The notes beneath the pieces were generated by a model. That model did not search any database. It worked only from the letters and a program-made list of their open reading frames with translations, and was not told where the DNA came from. This document shows positions 24,013 through 32,524 of a stretch of 64,000 nt of DNA, one piece after another; the stretch's first letter is position 1; each line of letters begins with the position of its first letter. This DNA comes from Geomonas subterranea (GTDB taxonomy: Bacteria; Desulfobacterota; Desulfuromonadia; Geobacterales; Geobacteraceae), in contig NZ_CP077683.1 in the NCBI RefSeq assembly GCF_019063845.1, positions 4,927,524 to 4,991,523 on the forward strand. Direction: 5' to 3'. The position numbers were made by a program, and so were the translations under genes.

Positions 24013-25932
24013 ATGAAACATGTGCTGAAGAACGCGCTGTTGCTGTTCGGGGCACTTTTTGCGCTGGCGCTTGCCGGTTGCGGCAGCAGCGTCACGGACA
24101 AGTCCCAGAAGACCGCAAGCCTCGCGGCTGCGTCTGCCGAGTTCCCTAACGCCGACCTTTTGGTCTCGGCGGATTCGGTGCAGAAAAGCCTCAACGCCAC
24201 CGACCTGTTGATCATCGACGCCCGTGCCGCCTCGGCCTACGCGACGGGTCACCTCCCCGGCGCCATCAACCTGCAGCACAGCGCCTTCTGGGCCAAGGGG
24301 CGCGGCCTCAAGGACACCGACACGGTGGCCGCACAGTTGGGCGCCGCCGGGATTACCCGGCAGCAGAAGATCGTGATCTACGACAACACCACCGCTTCCT
24401 GGGGCGCCGCCGGGCGCCTGTTCTGGATGCTGGAATACCTGGGCTGCACCGACGTCCACATCCTGGACGGCGGCTGGGACAAGTGGTCCGCCGACGGGCG
24501 CCCCACCCAGCGCGCCGCTGTGACCCGCGCCGCCGCGACCTTCACCCCGAGCGTGCAGGGCTCCCTGAAGGCCACCTCCGCCAGGATCGCCGGCCGCCTC
24601 TACGACAACGACTTCGCCGTGATCGACACACGCACCGATGAGGAATACCTGGGGTGGCAGCTCTACGGTGAGACCCGCGGCGGCCACATCCCGCGCTCGG
24701 TCAACCTTCCCTACGCCTGGTACTACAACACCGACAAGTCGACGCTGCGTTACCAGCAGCTGAAAACCATGCTGGAATCCCGCGGCATCACCCCCGACAA
24801 GGAGGTGACGGCGTACTGCACCGCCGGCATCCGCTCCGGCTACGCCTATTTCCTGCTCCGCCTGATGGGGTACCAGAAATGCTCCAACTATGACGCCTCC
24901 ATATGGGACTGGGCCGACAACACCTCCTACCCGATGGACCAGGCGCCCAACTACGCCGACGCGGTCTACCCGGCCTGGGTCAAGGCGCTCATCGACTACC
25001 ACAAGCCGGGGAGCACCTCGGCCGCGCCGCCGCAGTACTCCTACGACCGCAACCACAAGTACCTGATCTTCGAGACCCAGTGGGGGAGCTTCGATGACAT
25101 GGCCCACGGCTGGGCGGACAACTCCTATCTGCTCGGGCACATCCCGGGCGCCATCCACTCCAACTCCGACGTCTATGAAAACGGCAACCCGCGCTGGTTC
25201 CTGCTTCCGGACGCCGGGCTGAAGACCGCCCTTGGCAGCATGGGGATCACCCCCGACACCACCGTCGTGGTTTACAGCGATTCCAACATCTTCGCGGCGC
25301 GTCTCTGGTGGATCCTCAAGTACGCCGGCGTCACCGACGTCCGCTTCATGAACGGCGGCATCCAAGGGTGGCAGGCGGCGGGCTACCCGACCGAAACCAC
25401 CATCAACACCCCGGTCGCCACCACCTACGCCGGTGCCACCAAACCGGCGCTTCTGGCCAGCACCACCTACGTCGAATCGGTCTATAACCAGCCCACAGCC
25501 AAGATGGTCGACGTCCGCTCCGGCAGCGAGTACTCCGGCATGATCAGCGGCTACGGCTACGTGGTGAACAAGGGGCGCATCCCCGGCGCCACCTGGGCCT
25601 ATAACGCCGACGATTCCGCCGGGATCTACGTCGACGCCGACGCCACTCTGAGAAGCTACGAGGAGGTCAAGTCGCTCTGGAGCAATCTGGGCATCGACTT
25701 CAGCAAGGAGACCATCTTCTACTGCGGCAGCGGCTACCGCTCGGCCCTTGCCTACCTCTACGCCCACCTGATGGGGTACACCAACATTCGCAACTACTCG
25801 GACGGCTGGGAAGGGTGGTCCACCAACTACGTCGAAGATCCGGCCTACCTGGCTACCCCCGCTGTCCCCGGCAGTACCGACGGCTGGCGCCAGGATCCCT
25901 CCGGACGCCCGGTCGCGACCGGCGGACTGTAA
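24013..25932 (+). CDS. Lipoprotein with four rhodanese domains (two sulfurtransferase modules)
   Basis: A 639-residue lipoprotein (lipobox LALAGC) carrying four rhodanese domains, at about residues 50-165, 190-310, 350-470 and 490-620. Each pair repeats the architecture of thiosulfate sulfurtransferase. The first domain of each pair has lost the cysteine (IYDNTTASWG, VYSDSNIFAA), and the second keeps the active loop (Cys269 in YCTAGIRSGY; Cys571 in YCGSGYRSAL). It should move sulfane sulfur, or bind related chalcogen oxyanions, on the membrane surface. The next gene encodes an outer-membrane barrel, a pairing like the rhodanese lipoprotein and channel (ExtH/ExtI) of Geobacter. AGGAGG precedes the ATG. 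Double-module fusions are unusual. Confidence 0.88.
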   Translation: MKHVLKNALLLFGALFALALAGCGSSVTDKSQKTASLAAASAEFPNADLLVSADSVQKSLNATDLLIIDARAASAYATGHLPGAINLQHSAFWAKGRGLKDTDTVAAQLGAAGITRQQKIVIYDNTTASWGAAGRLFWMLEYLGCTDVHILDGGWDKWSADGRPTQRAAVTRAAATFTPSVQGSLKATSARIAGRLYDNDFAVIDTRTDEEYLGWQLYGETRGGHIPRSVNLPYAWYYNTDKSTLRYQQLKTMLESRGITPDKEVTAYCTAGIRSGYAYFLLRLMGYQKCSNYDASIWDWADNTSYPMDQAPNYADAVYPAWVKALIDYHKPGSTSAAPPQYSYDRNHKYLIFETQWGSFDDMAHGWADNSYLLGHIPGAIHSNSDVYENGNPRWFLLPDAGLKTALGSMGITPDTTVVVYSDSNIFAARLWWILKYAGVTDVRFMNGGIQGWQAAGYPTETTINTPVATTYAGATKPALLASTTYVESVYNQPTAKMVDVRSGSEYSGMISGYGYVVNKGRIPGATWAYNADDSAGIYVDADATLRSYEEVKSLWSNLGIDFSKETIFYCGSGYRSALAYLYAHLMGYTNIRNYSDGWEGWSTNYVEDPAYLATPAVPGSTDGWRQDPSGRPVATGGL

Positions 25933-26004
25933 GCAGAACCAGTGACACTACAGTAGGGAAGGCGCCGGCAGCGGCGCCTTCCTTTTGAGATCAGGAAGGA
26001 AATC

Positions 26005-26844
26005 ATGAAAACAATCCTCGCATCGCTGACCGCGGTCGTCCTTATCTGCGTCTTCCCGGTCCCGTCCTCGTTCGCCGGGGCCTGGACCGCCAAGAAAGGC
26101 GGCTTCTACGAGAAAGCATCCTTCAACTTCTACTACGCCGACAAGAGCTTCAATCCTGACGGCAACCGCAGGGACCTCGCCAACCGCGGCGAGTTCACCG
26201 ACTACAACCTCACTAACTACTTCGAGTACGGCGTCACCGACGAACTCACCGCGATCAATTCGCTTTCCTACAAGTGGCTGGAGAACGACAACGATCTGAG
26301 CCGCGCCACGGCCCACGGCATCGGCGACATCGACCTCGGCGCGCGCTACCGCCTGTACCAAAGCGACGCGGTCGGCGTGATCTCGACCCAGCTCCTGGTG
26401 AAGATCCCGGGCGGCTACGGCAAGAACGACCCGCTTCCCCTGGGCAACGACCAGTACGACACCGAGGCGAGGCTCCTCTGGGGGCGCTCGCTCTACCCGA
26501 AACTCCCCGGCTACGCCAACGTTGAGCTCGGCTACCGCCTGCGCGCCGGCGCCCCTTCCGACGAGATCCGCTACCTGGTGGAGGTGGGCTTCGACCTGGG
26601 CAAGAACCTCTTTACCCGCGCGAAGCTCGACGGCATCTACAGCATGGACAACGGGACCAGGGTGGACGGCAGCGGCAACCCTACCACCACCAACAACTTC
26701 GACCTGGGTAAGCTGGACCTCACCCTGGGCTACCAGGTGACCCCGTCCATGGGGGTCGAGCTCGGCTACCGCCCCGACCTCTACGGCCAGAACACGGCGG
26801 CGGGCGCCAACTACTCGGTTGGCCTTTACTTCAAGACCCCGTAG
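26005..26844 (+). CDS. Outer-membrane beta-barrel channel (ExtI-like)
   Basis: A 279-residue outer-membrane protein. The signal peptide ends VPSSFAGA, then comes GGFYEKASFNFYYADKSF..NRGEFTDYNLTNYFEYG, a strand-rich pattern repeated to the end (NFDLGKLDLTLGYQVTPSMGVELGYRPDLYG..NYSVGLYFKTP), with the C-terminal strand suited to barrel insertion. Its position directly after the rhodanese lipoprotein resembles the ExtHI pair, where ExtI has been linked to oxyanion (selenite, tellurite) handling. The equation with ExtI rests on layout and general pattern. The start has AGGAAGGAAAT. The next gene starts nine bases after its stop. Confidence 0.75.
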   Translation: MKTILASLTAVVLICVFPVPSSFAGAWTAKKGGFYEKASFNFYYADKSFNPDGNRRDLANRGEFTDYNLTNYFEYGVTDELTAINSLSYKWLENDNDLSRATAHGIGDIDLGARYRLYQSDAVGVISTQLLVKIPGGYGKNDPLPLGNDQYDTEARLLWGRSLYPKLPGYANVELGYRLRAGAPSDEIRYLVEVGFDLGKNLFTRAKLDGIYSMDNGTRVDGSGNPTTTNNFDLGKLDLTLGYQVTPSMGVELGYRPDLYGQNTAAGANYSVGLYFKTP

Positions 26845-26853
26845 GGAAGTGCC

Positions 26854-28674
26854 ATGACTGCAAACGAAAGCGTCCTTCGACCCGCGCTCCGGGCAAAGCT
26901 TGCGGCCACCAAGGCGGGATGCACCGACTGTGGGGCATGCCTCCACGATTGTGCCTTTCTGAAGCGGTTCGGCACCCCGGGGGGAATCGCCCGCTCCTGC
27001 GATCCATCGGATCGTAGCTCCCTGTGCAGGTCCTTTGAGTGCAGCCTGTGCGGGCTCTGCTCCCAGCTCTGCCCGGAACGGCTCGACCTCGACGGGATGT
27101 TTCTCGAGATGCGGCGCGAGGCGGTGGAGCGGGGGGTCGGCGAATTCCAGGAGCACGCGCCGCTGATCGGCTACGAGCGGGCGGGTACCTCCCGGCGTTT
27201 CAGCCTGTACCTCCTCCCCGAGGGGTGTTCGACCATCTTCTTTCCCGGCTGCTCGCTCTCCGGTACCCGGCCCGATGCCTTAAAAATGATCCTGGCAGCA
27301 CTGCGGGAATCCGACCAAGGCGTGGGCATCGTCTTTGATTGCTGCCTGAAGCCCTCCCACAGCCTGGGGCGCGAGCGGTACGTGAGCGCCATGTTTGACG
27401 AGATGAACGCCTGGCTTACCGGGCAGGGGGTGACGGAAGTGCTGGTTGCCTGCCCCAACTGCCAGACCATGTTCCAAACTCTCGGCAAGGGACTCAAGGT
27501 GAGGACTGTCTGGGAGAGGCTTGCCGAGAGCGGAATGCGCCTCGCGCCGGTCTCCGGGACGGTCACGGTCCATGACCCCTGCGTGCTGCGCGGGGCAACC
27601 TCGGTCCACGGGGCCGTACGTGACCTGCTGCGGCGCCAGGGGATGACCGTGGAAGAGATGCCCCATTCAGGCGAAAAGACACTCTGCTGTGGCAAGGGTG
27701 GGGCGGTCGACCTCTTAAACCCCGATCTGGCCGGCTCATGGGGGGAGCTGCGCAAACAAGAGGCCGCCGGCAGACGGACCGTCACCTACTGTGCAGGATG
27801 CGTGCAGGCACTCGGGGCGCACACCCCGACCTGGCACGTGGCCGACCTGCTCTTCTCTCCCGGACAGGCCATGGCCGGAAAGAAGATGGGAGCAAGCGGC
27901 CTCTTCACCTACGTGAACCGCCTGCGGCTCAAAAGAAGTCTTCGGCGCATGCCGTGGGGCGCCGTGACCCGGGAGCGGGACTCCCATGCTGGAGAGCGGC
28001 GGAAACGAGTGTGGCTGCCGTTTGTCATCCTCACCCTGCTGGTGGCTGCTCTCGCGGCGGTGCAGCTCTCCGGTGCGAGTCACTATATCCAGCAGGATCG
28101 CCTGCGCGGCCTGATCGCCTCTTACGGCACGCTGGCGCCGGCAGTCTACATCCTGGTGTACGCCCTGGCGCCGGTTCTCTTCCTCCCGGCCCTGCCGCTG
28201 ACCATTGCGGGGGGGATCGTGTTCGGCCCCTTCTGGGGGGTGGTCTACACCATCGTCGGCGCGACCATGGGTGCATCGCTCGCCTTCCTGGTGGCCCGAT
28301 ACGCGGCGCGCGACTGGGTGGCGTCAAAGCTGACCGGTCCAAGGTGGCAAAGACTCGACAGCGAGGTGGCCCAGCACGGCTGGAAGGTGGTGGCCTTCAC
28401 CCGCCTGATCCCCGCCTTTCCCTTCAACCTTTTGAACTACGCCTTCGGGCTCACCAGGATCAACTTTGCCCACTACATGCTGACCAGCTTCGTCTGCATG
28501 TTACCGGCAACCGTCGCCTTCATCGTTTTCTCCAGCTCGCTTCCGGATCTTTTGCGCGGCCGGCTCTCACCGGCGACCCTGGCCGGTATCGCCCTGATTT
28601 CGGTGGTGATGCTGATCCCGGTGTGCTACCGTCGTCGCCCAAAAAGGGGAGGAGGCGCGGCAGCGACGCAATGA
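26854..28674 (+). CDS. Fe-S (HdrD/CCG) reductase-like domain fused to a VTT (DedA/TVP38) membrane domain
   Basis: A 606-residue fusion. The N-terminal half is a GlpC/HdrD-like module: two [4Fe-4S] sites (Cys23-26-29-33 in CTDCGACLHDC and Cys63-66-69-73 in CSLCGLCSQLC), then two cysteine-rich CCG-type domains (FDCCLKPSH with ACPNCQ; TLCCGKGG with YCAGC). The C-terminal half, from about residue 385, is a SNARE-associated/VTT domain with about six helices (VLFLPALPLTIAGGIVFGPFWG..., then RLIPAFPFNLLNYAFGLT). The combination suggests a membrane-held electron-transfer protein reducing a disulfide or chalcogen on the cytoplasmic side. ATG at 26854 has AGGGAAG upstream. Its stop overlaps the start of the glycosyltransferase gene (ATGA). 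Confidence 0.83.
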   Translation: MTANESVLRPALRAKLAATKAGCTDCGACLHDCAFLKRFGTPGGIARSCDPSDRSSLCRSFECSLCGLCSQLCPERLDLDGMFLEMRREAVERGVGEFQEHAPLIGYERAGTSRRFSLYLLPEGCSTIFFPGCSLSGTRPDALKMILAALRESDQGVGIVFDCCLKPSHSLGRERYVSAMFDEMNAWLTGQGVTEVLVACPNCQTMFQTLGKGLKVRTVWERLAESGMRLAPVSGTVTVHDPCVLRGATSVHGAVRDLLRRQGMTVEEMPHSGEKTLCCGKGGAVDLLNPDLAGSWGELRKQEAAGRRTVTYCAGCVQALGAHTPTWHVADLLFSPGQAMAGKKMGASGLFTYVNRLRLKRSLRRMPWGAVTRERDSHAGERRKRVWLPFVILTLLVAALAAVQLSGASHYIQQDRLRGLIASYGTLAPAVYILVYALAPVLFLPALPLTIAGGIVFGPFWGVVYTIVGATMGASLAFLVARYAARDWVASKLTGPRWQRLDSEVAQHGWKVVAFTRLIPAFPFNLLNYAFGLTRINFAHYMLTSFVCMLPATVAFIVFSSSLPDLLRGRLSPATLAGIALISVVMLIPVCYRRRPKRGGGAAATQ

Positions 28675-29435
28675 CGGAAGGGCGACCCATCGAGGCAGTT
28701 CTGATAATCCCGGCGAGAAACGAGGAGGGGGCGCTGCCCGAGGTGCTGGGCAAGGTTCCCGGCGTGATCGGCGGGGTCGTGGTCGTCGACAACGGTTCCA
28801 CGGACGCGACCGCCGCGGTGGCGGCCTCCTTCGGCGCAGAGGTCGTGTACGAGCCGGTACCCGGGTACGGCCGCGCCTGCCTCGCGGGATTGGCCGCGCT
28901 CAGGGCGAACCCGCCGCGGATAGTCGCCTTCGTCGATGCCGACGGCAGCGACGACCTTTCCTTTTTCCGGGAACTGCTGGCCCCCGTCGTGGCGGGCGAG
29001 AGGGACCTGGTGCTGGGGCGGCGCATCCCGGCGGAATGCGGCGCGCTCAGCTTTCAGCAGCGCTTCGGGCACGTCCTGGCCACCTTCCTGATCCGTCTCT
29101 TCTGGGGACATCGCTTCCGCGACCTGGGCCCCATGAGGGTAATCACCTGGGAAGCGCTGGAACGGCTGGAGATGCAGGACCAGGCCTTCGGCTGGACCGT
29201 GGAGATGCAGGTGCGGGCGCTGCGGCACGGGTTGAGGATCCTCGAGCTGGACGTACCGTATCGCCGCCGCCGCGCCGGTAAATCGAAAATCAGCCGCACC
29301 ATAAGCGGCACCTTCAAGGCCGGGAGCACCATCCTCTTTGTCATCGCGAGGGAGCTGCTTCTGGAGCTGAGAGGGGACACCGCGAAAGAAAAGACCGCCG
29401 CTCCCGGTGCGGGCGCGCGGATAAAAGAGTCCTGA
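28671..29435 (+). CDS. Family 2 glycosyltransferase
   Basis: A 254-residue GT2 with AVLIIPARNEEGALPEVL at the start, VVVDNGSTDATAAV and the metal-binding region FVDADGSDDLSFF. VLGRRIPAECGALSFQQRFGH and the short amphipathic C-terminus fit the GtrB/DPM-like branch. The start codon overlaps the stop of the Fe-S/VTT gene by four bases, so it belongs to the same operon. VTT-domain proteins and GT2 enzymes are often paired in operons of this type; what sugar lipid is made cannot be said. Confidence 0.85.
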   Translation: MTEGRPIEAVLIIPARNEEGALPEVLGKVPGVIGGVVVVDNGSTDATAAVAASFGAEVVYEPVPGYGRACLAGLAALRANPPRIVAFVDADGSDDLSFFRELLAPVVAGERDLVLGRRIPAECGALSFQQRFGHVLATFLIRLFWGHRFRDLGPMRVITWEALERLEMQDQAFGWTVEMQVRALRHGLRILELDVPYRRRRAGKSKISRTISGTFKAGSTILFVIARELLLELRGDTAKEKTAAPGAGARIKES

Positions 29436-29466
29436 TCAGGTAAGATCTTCCGCCACATACGCCCAT

Positions 29467-29578
29467 ATCCCCTCTCCCCCCGTGAGCCGGGTGAGGGGGT
29501 TGCCAAGGGCAAAATAACACAGCCGCCAGCCCTCATCCGCCCTTCGGGCACCCTCTCCCGGAGGGAGAGGGGCTAGGG
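29467..29578. repeat. Palindromic intergenic (REP-like) repeat
   Basis: A pair of hairpins. One is CCCTCTCCCGGAGGGAGAGG at 29551-29570, a nearly perfect 9-bp stem. The other is at 29468-29498, pairing CCCCTCTCCCCC with GGTGAGGGGG. This C/G-rich fragment pattern is common as scattered intergenic copies in many bacterial genomes. It sits between co-oriented genes and may act as an attenuator or end point. Confidence 0.55.
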
Positions 29579-29611
29579 AAGATCATCTCCAGTCAGGTAA
29601 GGAGTTGTTTC

Positions 29612-30493
29612 ATGTCTGACAAAGTGTTGCTGACGATGAATGTGAGGCGCCTGTCGCGCCTTTTGCCGCTGGTCCTTTTGGCGCTGGCGCTCTTTGTCCC
29701 CGCTGCCGGGGCTCGCGCGGCCGACCTGGGGCTTATCGACGCTGCTGCGCTCAAGGGCACCGCCGGGAAGTGGGTGATTCTCGATGCGCGCCCGAGGGGG
29801 GAATGGCTGGCGGGGCACATCCCGGGTGCCATCTCCTTTTGCTGGGAGGACTACACCCGTACCGACTCGAAAGGCGTGAAGTACAGCTCCTTTCCTGCCA
29901 ACGAGCTGGCAGCGCTATTGGGCGCGCAGGGGATCGGCGAGAGAACCGCGCTGGTTATCTACGGCGACGCGGACAAGAGCTGGGGGGGCGAAGGATACGA
30001 CGCCTGGCTCTTTTCCTGGCTGGGGCACAGGGGGGCCGTCCGCCTCCTGAACGGCGGCATCCAGGCCTGGCGCAGCGCCGGCTTCCCCCTGGTGCAGGGG
30101 GCGGAGCCGCGGCAGGTGAGGCGGGTCCCGTACCAGGCGCAGCCGAAGCCGCAGACCGCGGTAAGCACCGAGGAGCTGCAAAACCGCAAGGACGGCTACA
30201 CCCTGGTCGATGTCCGCTCCACCCTGGAGTGGCTCAAGGGGCGGATACCCGGTGCCGTGCACATCTCCTGGGAGGATTTCTACACCGGCAAGGAGCGGCG
30301 ACCACTCTCCGGGGGCGAGCTCAGGAAGCTCCTCGCGAAACATGGTGTTGATCTGGGTAAGCCGGTGGTGTATTACTGCCTGGGCGGCGTCCGCAGCGGC
30401 TATGCCTGGACCGTGCACCAGCTGGCCGGCCTCCCGGAGGCCAGGAACTACAAGGGAGGCTGGGAGGCGTGGGACAAAAGGGAAGGGCGCTAG
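29612..30493 (+). CDS. Exported two-domain rhodanese (sulfurtransferase)
   Basis: A 293-residue sulfurtransferase of the thiosulfate/3-mercaptopyruvate type. The signal sequence ends AAGARAADL. The N-terminal rhodanese domain has no cysteine (VIYGDADKSWGG), and the C-terminal domain carries Cys256 in the loop YYCLGGVRSGYA. CWEDYT and SWEDFY in the two domains show internal duplication, and sequence similarity to each half of the four-domain lipoprotein at 24013 is obvious (GGIQAW, GGWEAW). It is periplasmic. AAGGAG precedes the ATG. The last 25 coding bases overlap the next reading frame if its longest form is used. Confidence 0.87.
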   Translation: MSDKVLLTMNVRRLSRLLPLVLLALALFVPAAGARAADLGLIDAAALKGTAGKWVILDARPRGEWLAGHIPGAISFCWEDYTRTDSKGVKYSSFPANELAALLGAQGIGERTALVIYGDADKSWGGEGYDAWLFSWLGHRGAVRLLNGGIQAWRSAGFPLVQGAEPRQVRRVPYQAQPKPQTAVSTEELQNRKDGYTLVDVRSTLEWLKGRIPGAVHISWEDFYTGKERRPLSGGELRKLLAKHGVDLGKPVVYYCLGGVRSGYAWTVHQLAGLPEARNYKGGWEAWDKREGR

Positions 30494-30518
30494 TCCTTTT
30501 CGGTCTGTTCTTGCGTGT

Positions 30519-30543
30519 CCTTCGCGTCTTAGCGTCTTTACGT
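30519..30543. repeat. Octamer-periodic repeat block
   Basis: TCCTTCGCGTCTTAGCGTCT with TTTACG following, the same family as the arms at 2486-2595. It overlaps the region just before the preferred start of the next gene. Confidence 0.45.
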
Positions 30544-30552
30544 GAGGCTTTC

Positions 30553-30951
30553 TTGCGATTTGTCCTTTTAGCGGCCCGGATGGTTCCGGCGGCGCTGTTG
30601 TTGCTGCTCGCCGCCGGCGGTTCCTTGGCGGCTTCCGGTCAGAAGAAGCTCCTCCTCTTCGCCAAGGACCCCTCCACCTGGTCCATCGTGGAGGGGGGAG
30701 CTCGCGGCAAGCTGGTCTACCACGAGGTGAAGGGGGCCTACCAACTGGATGCGTCCGGCCTCGCCCCCCGCGCGCCGTACGCCCTGGTGCGTTACGTCGG
30801 ATCGCCGCCGCGCGGGGAGGTTCTGGCCCGTGGGGTGAGCGACTCCGCGGGAAGGCTTTCCCTGCAGGGGAGCTGGCGCAACTGGACCAGCAAGTTCTGG
30901 GTGGTCTCGGGCGAGGACGTAGGGGGCTCCCCGGTAGCGCCGCTTCCCTGA
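30553..30951 (+). CDS. Exported hypothetical protein
   Basis: A predicted periplasmic protein of about 132 residues, beginning (M)RFVLLAARMVPAALLLLLAAGG with a signal peptide ending SLAASG. The mature part is a beta-rich domain (TWSIVEGGARGKLVYHEVKGAYQLDASGLAPRAPYALVRYVG, then SLQGSWRNWTSKFWVVSG). I prefer TTG 30553 with GAGG upstream. A reading frame back to 30469 exists but its first 28 codons come from the repeat block at 30519. Similar small domains occur near cytochrome loci, but I do not recognise the family. It follows the rhodanese gene closely and is probably in its operon. Confidence 0.6.
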   Translation: MRFVLLAARMVPAALLLLLAAGGSLAASGQKKLLLFAKDPSTWSIVEGGARGKLVYHEVKGAYQLDASGLAPRAPYALVRYVGSPPRGEVLARGVSDSAGRLSLQGSWRNWTSKFWVVSGEDVGGSPVAPLP

Positions 30952-31048
30952 AGGCATGGAGGCCTGAGCGGTACCTTTTCGAGGAAAAGCCGCTCGGTAT
31001 TCCCTGCAGCTGTCCCGAGCCGGAAGAACCCTGAAAGGTGGCAACTTG

Positions 31049-32524
31049 ATGTCGGCAGTACTGATCCCGTTTCTCACAGCTTTGCACTTTTGCGCCCTGC
31101 TCGGCCTGTGCCTGTATGGGGCGCACCGCCTTTGGCTGCTGAAAAGCCTCTGCTTTGATTCCGTGCACCCCGCTCCCGCTCCGCCCCCGTTCGCTTCCCC
31201 GGAAGAGTTCCCCTCCGTCACTGTCCAGCTTCCCCTTTACAACGAGCGCTTCGTCGCCGGGCGCCTCATCGATGCCGCCGCTGCGCTTCAGTGGCCCGCC
31301 GGGCGGCTGGAGATCCAGGTGCTGGACGATTCCAGCGACGACACCGCCGCCATCGTCGAGGAGCGGGTGGCCCGGTGGTGCCAAAAAGGGGTGGATATCG
31401 GCGTGCTGCGGCGCTCCCATCGCGCCGGTTACAAGGCGGGAGCACTGGCGCAGGGGCTTGTCGCCGCGCGCGGAGAGTTCGTCGCCGTCTTCGATGCCGA
31501 CTTCATCCCGCCCCCGGACTTCCTCGTAAGCATCATGCCCTGGTTTCGGGAGGAGCAGGTGGGGATGGTGCAGGCCCGCTGGAGTTTTTGCAACGCGGAG
31601 CACTCCTGGTTCACCGGAGTGCAGTCCCTGCTGCTGGGGCCGCACTTCGCCATCGAACACCAGGTGCGCTACCAAAAGGGACTCTTCTTCAACTTCAACG
31701 GCACCGCCGGCGTCTGGCGCAGGAGCGCCATTGAATCCGCCGGCGGCTGGCAATCCGACACGGTTACCGAGGATCTCGATCTGAGCTATCGGGCGCAGTT
31801 GGCAGGATGGCGCTTCGTGTACCGTGACGAGTGCCGGGTCCCCTCCGAACTCCCGGTCACCATGGGGGCGCTGCGCAGCCAGCAGCAGCGCTGGGCCAAG
31901 GGGTCGATCCAGACCGCACGGAAGATCCTGCCCCGGCTTTTGCAGGAAAAGCTTCCCCTGGCGGTGAAGCTGGAGGCTGCGGCGCACCTGACCGCCAACA
32001 TTTACTGGCTCCTGGGACTGGTGGTCATGCTTACCCTGTACCCGGCCGTCACCTGGCGTGTGGGGATCGGGCTGCACCAGGTGCTGCGCGTCGACCTGCC
32101 GCTTTTCCTCGCCACCAGCGGCGCCATACTGAGCTACTTCCTGCTCTATGCGCAAAGAAGCGGGGCGGTGCAGTGGAGAGAGCTTATGCTGCTTCCGGCC
32201 CTTACAGTCGGGCTGGCGCCGAGCTTATCCCTTTCGGTGCTAAAGGGGATGTTCAAATCCGGCGGCGAGTTCGAGCGCACCCCGAAGTTTGGGGTGCTCG
32301 GGCGGGACCGCATCCCCGGGCTCGCGCTTGTCTACCGGCAGAAAAACCTCGCTTACCTGTTCCTGAACTGCGCGTTGTTTCTCTACTGCCTGCTTCCGAT
32401 AGCCTTCGCCTGGCGGCGGGAGACCTTCATCGCCATCCCCATGTTTCTCCTCTTCCCGCTCGGTTTCGCGCTGACAGTTGCCAAGGATCTGGGCGAGTCG
32501 CTCAATTCCCGCAGGGCGCACTGA
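31049..32524 (+). CDS. Membrane GT2 glycosyltransferase (BcsA/CesA-like, processive type)
   Basis: A 491-residue inner-membrane enzyme. An N-terminal helix (MSAVLIPFLTALHFCALLGLC) is followed by the cytoplasmic GT-A domain: SVTVQLPLYNERFVAGRLID, VLDDSSDDTAAIVEER, FDADFIPPPDFL, the acceptor motif TEDLDLSYRA and the Q-x-x-R-W motif in SQQQRWAKGS. Four or more helices come after it. All residues expected for an active inverting enzyme are present. It could make a glycan, glucosylceramide-like lipid or poly-sugar; the product is unknown. Start ATG 31049 with AAAGGTGG upstream (a TTG sits just before it). Its 3' end overlaps the convergent GT-C gene by 23 bases. Confidence 0.85.
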   Translation: MSAVLIPFLTALHFCALLGLCLYGAHRLWLLKSLCFDSVHPAPAPPPFASPEEFPSVTVQLPLYNERFVAGRLIDAAAALQWPAGRLEIQVLDDSSDDTAAIVEERVARWCQKGVDIGVLRRSHRAGYKAGALAQGLVAARGEFVAVFDADFIPPPDFLVSIMPWFREEQVGMVQARWSFCNAEHSWFTGVQSLLLGPHFAIEHQVRYQKGLFFNFNGTAGVWRRSAIESAGGWQSDTVTEDLDLSYRAQLAGWRFVYRDECRVPSELPVTMGALRSQQQRWAKGSIQTARKILPRLLQEKLPLAVKLEAAAHLTANIYWLLGLVVMLTLYPAVTWRVGIGLHQVLRVDLPLFLATSGAILSYFLLYAQRSGAVQWRELMLLPALTVGLAPSLSLSVLKGMFKSGGEFERTPKFGVLGRDRIPGLALVYRQKNLAYLFLNCALFLYCLLPIAFAWRRETFIAIPMFLLFPLGFALTVAKDLGESLNSRRAH

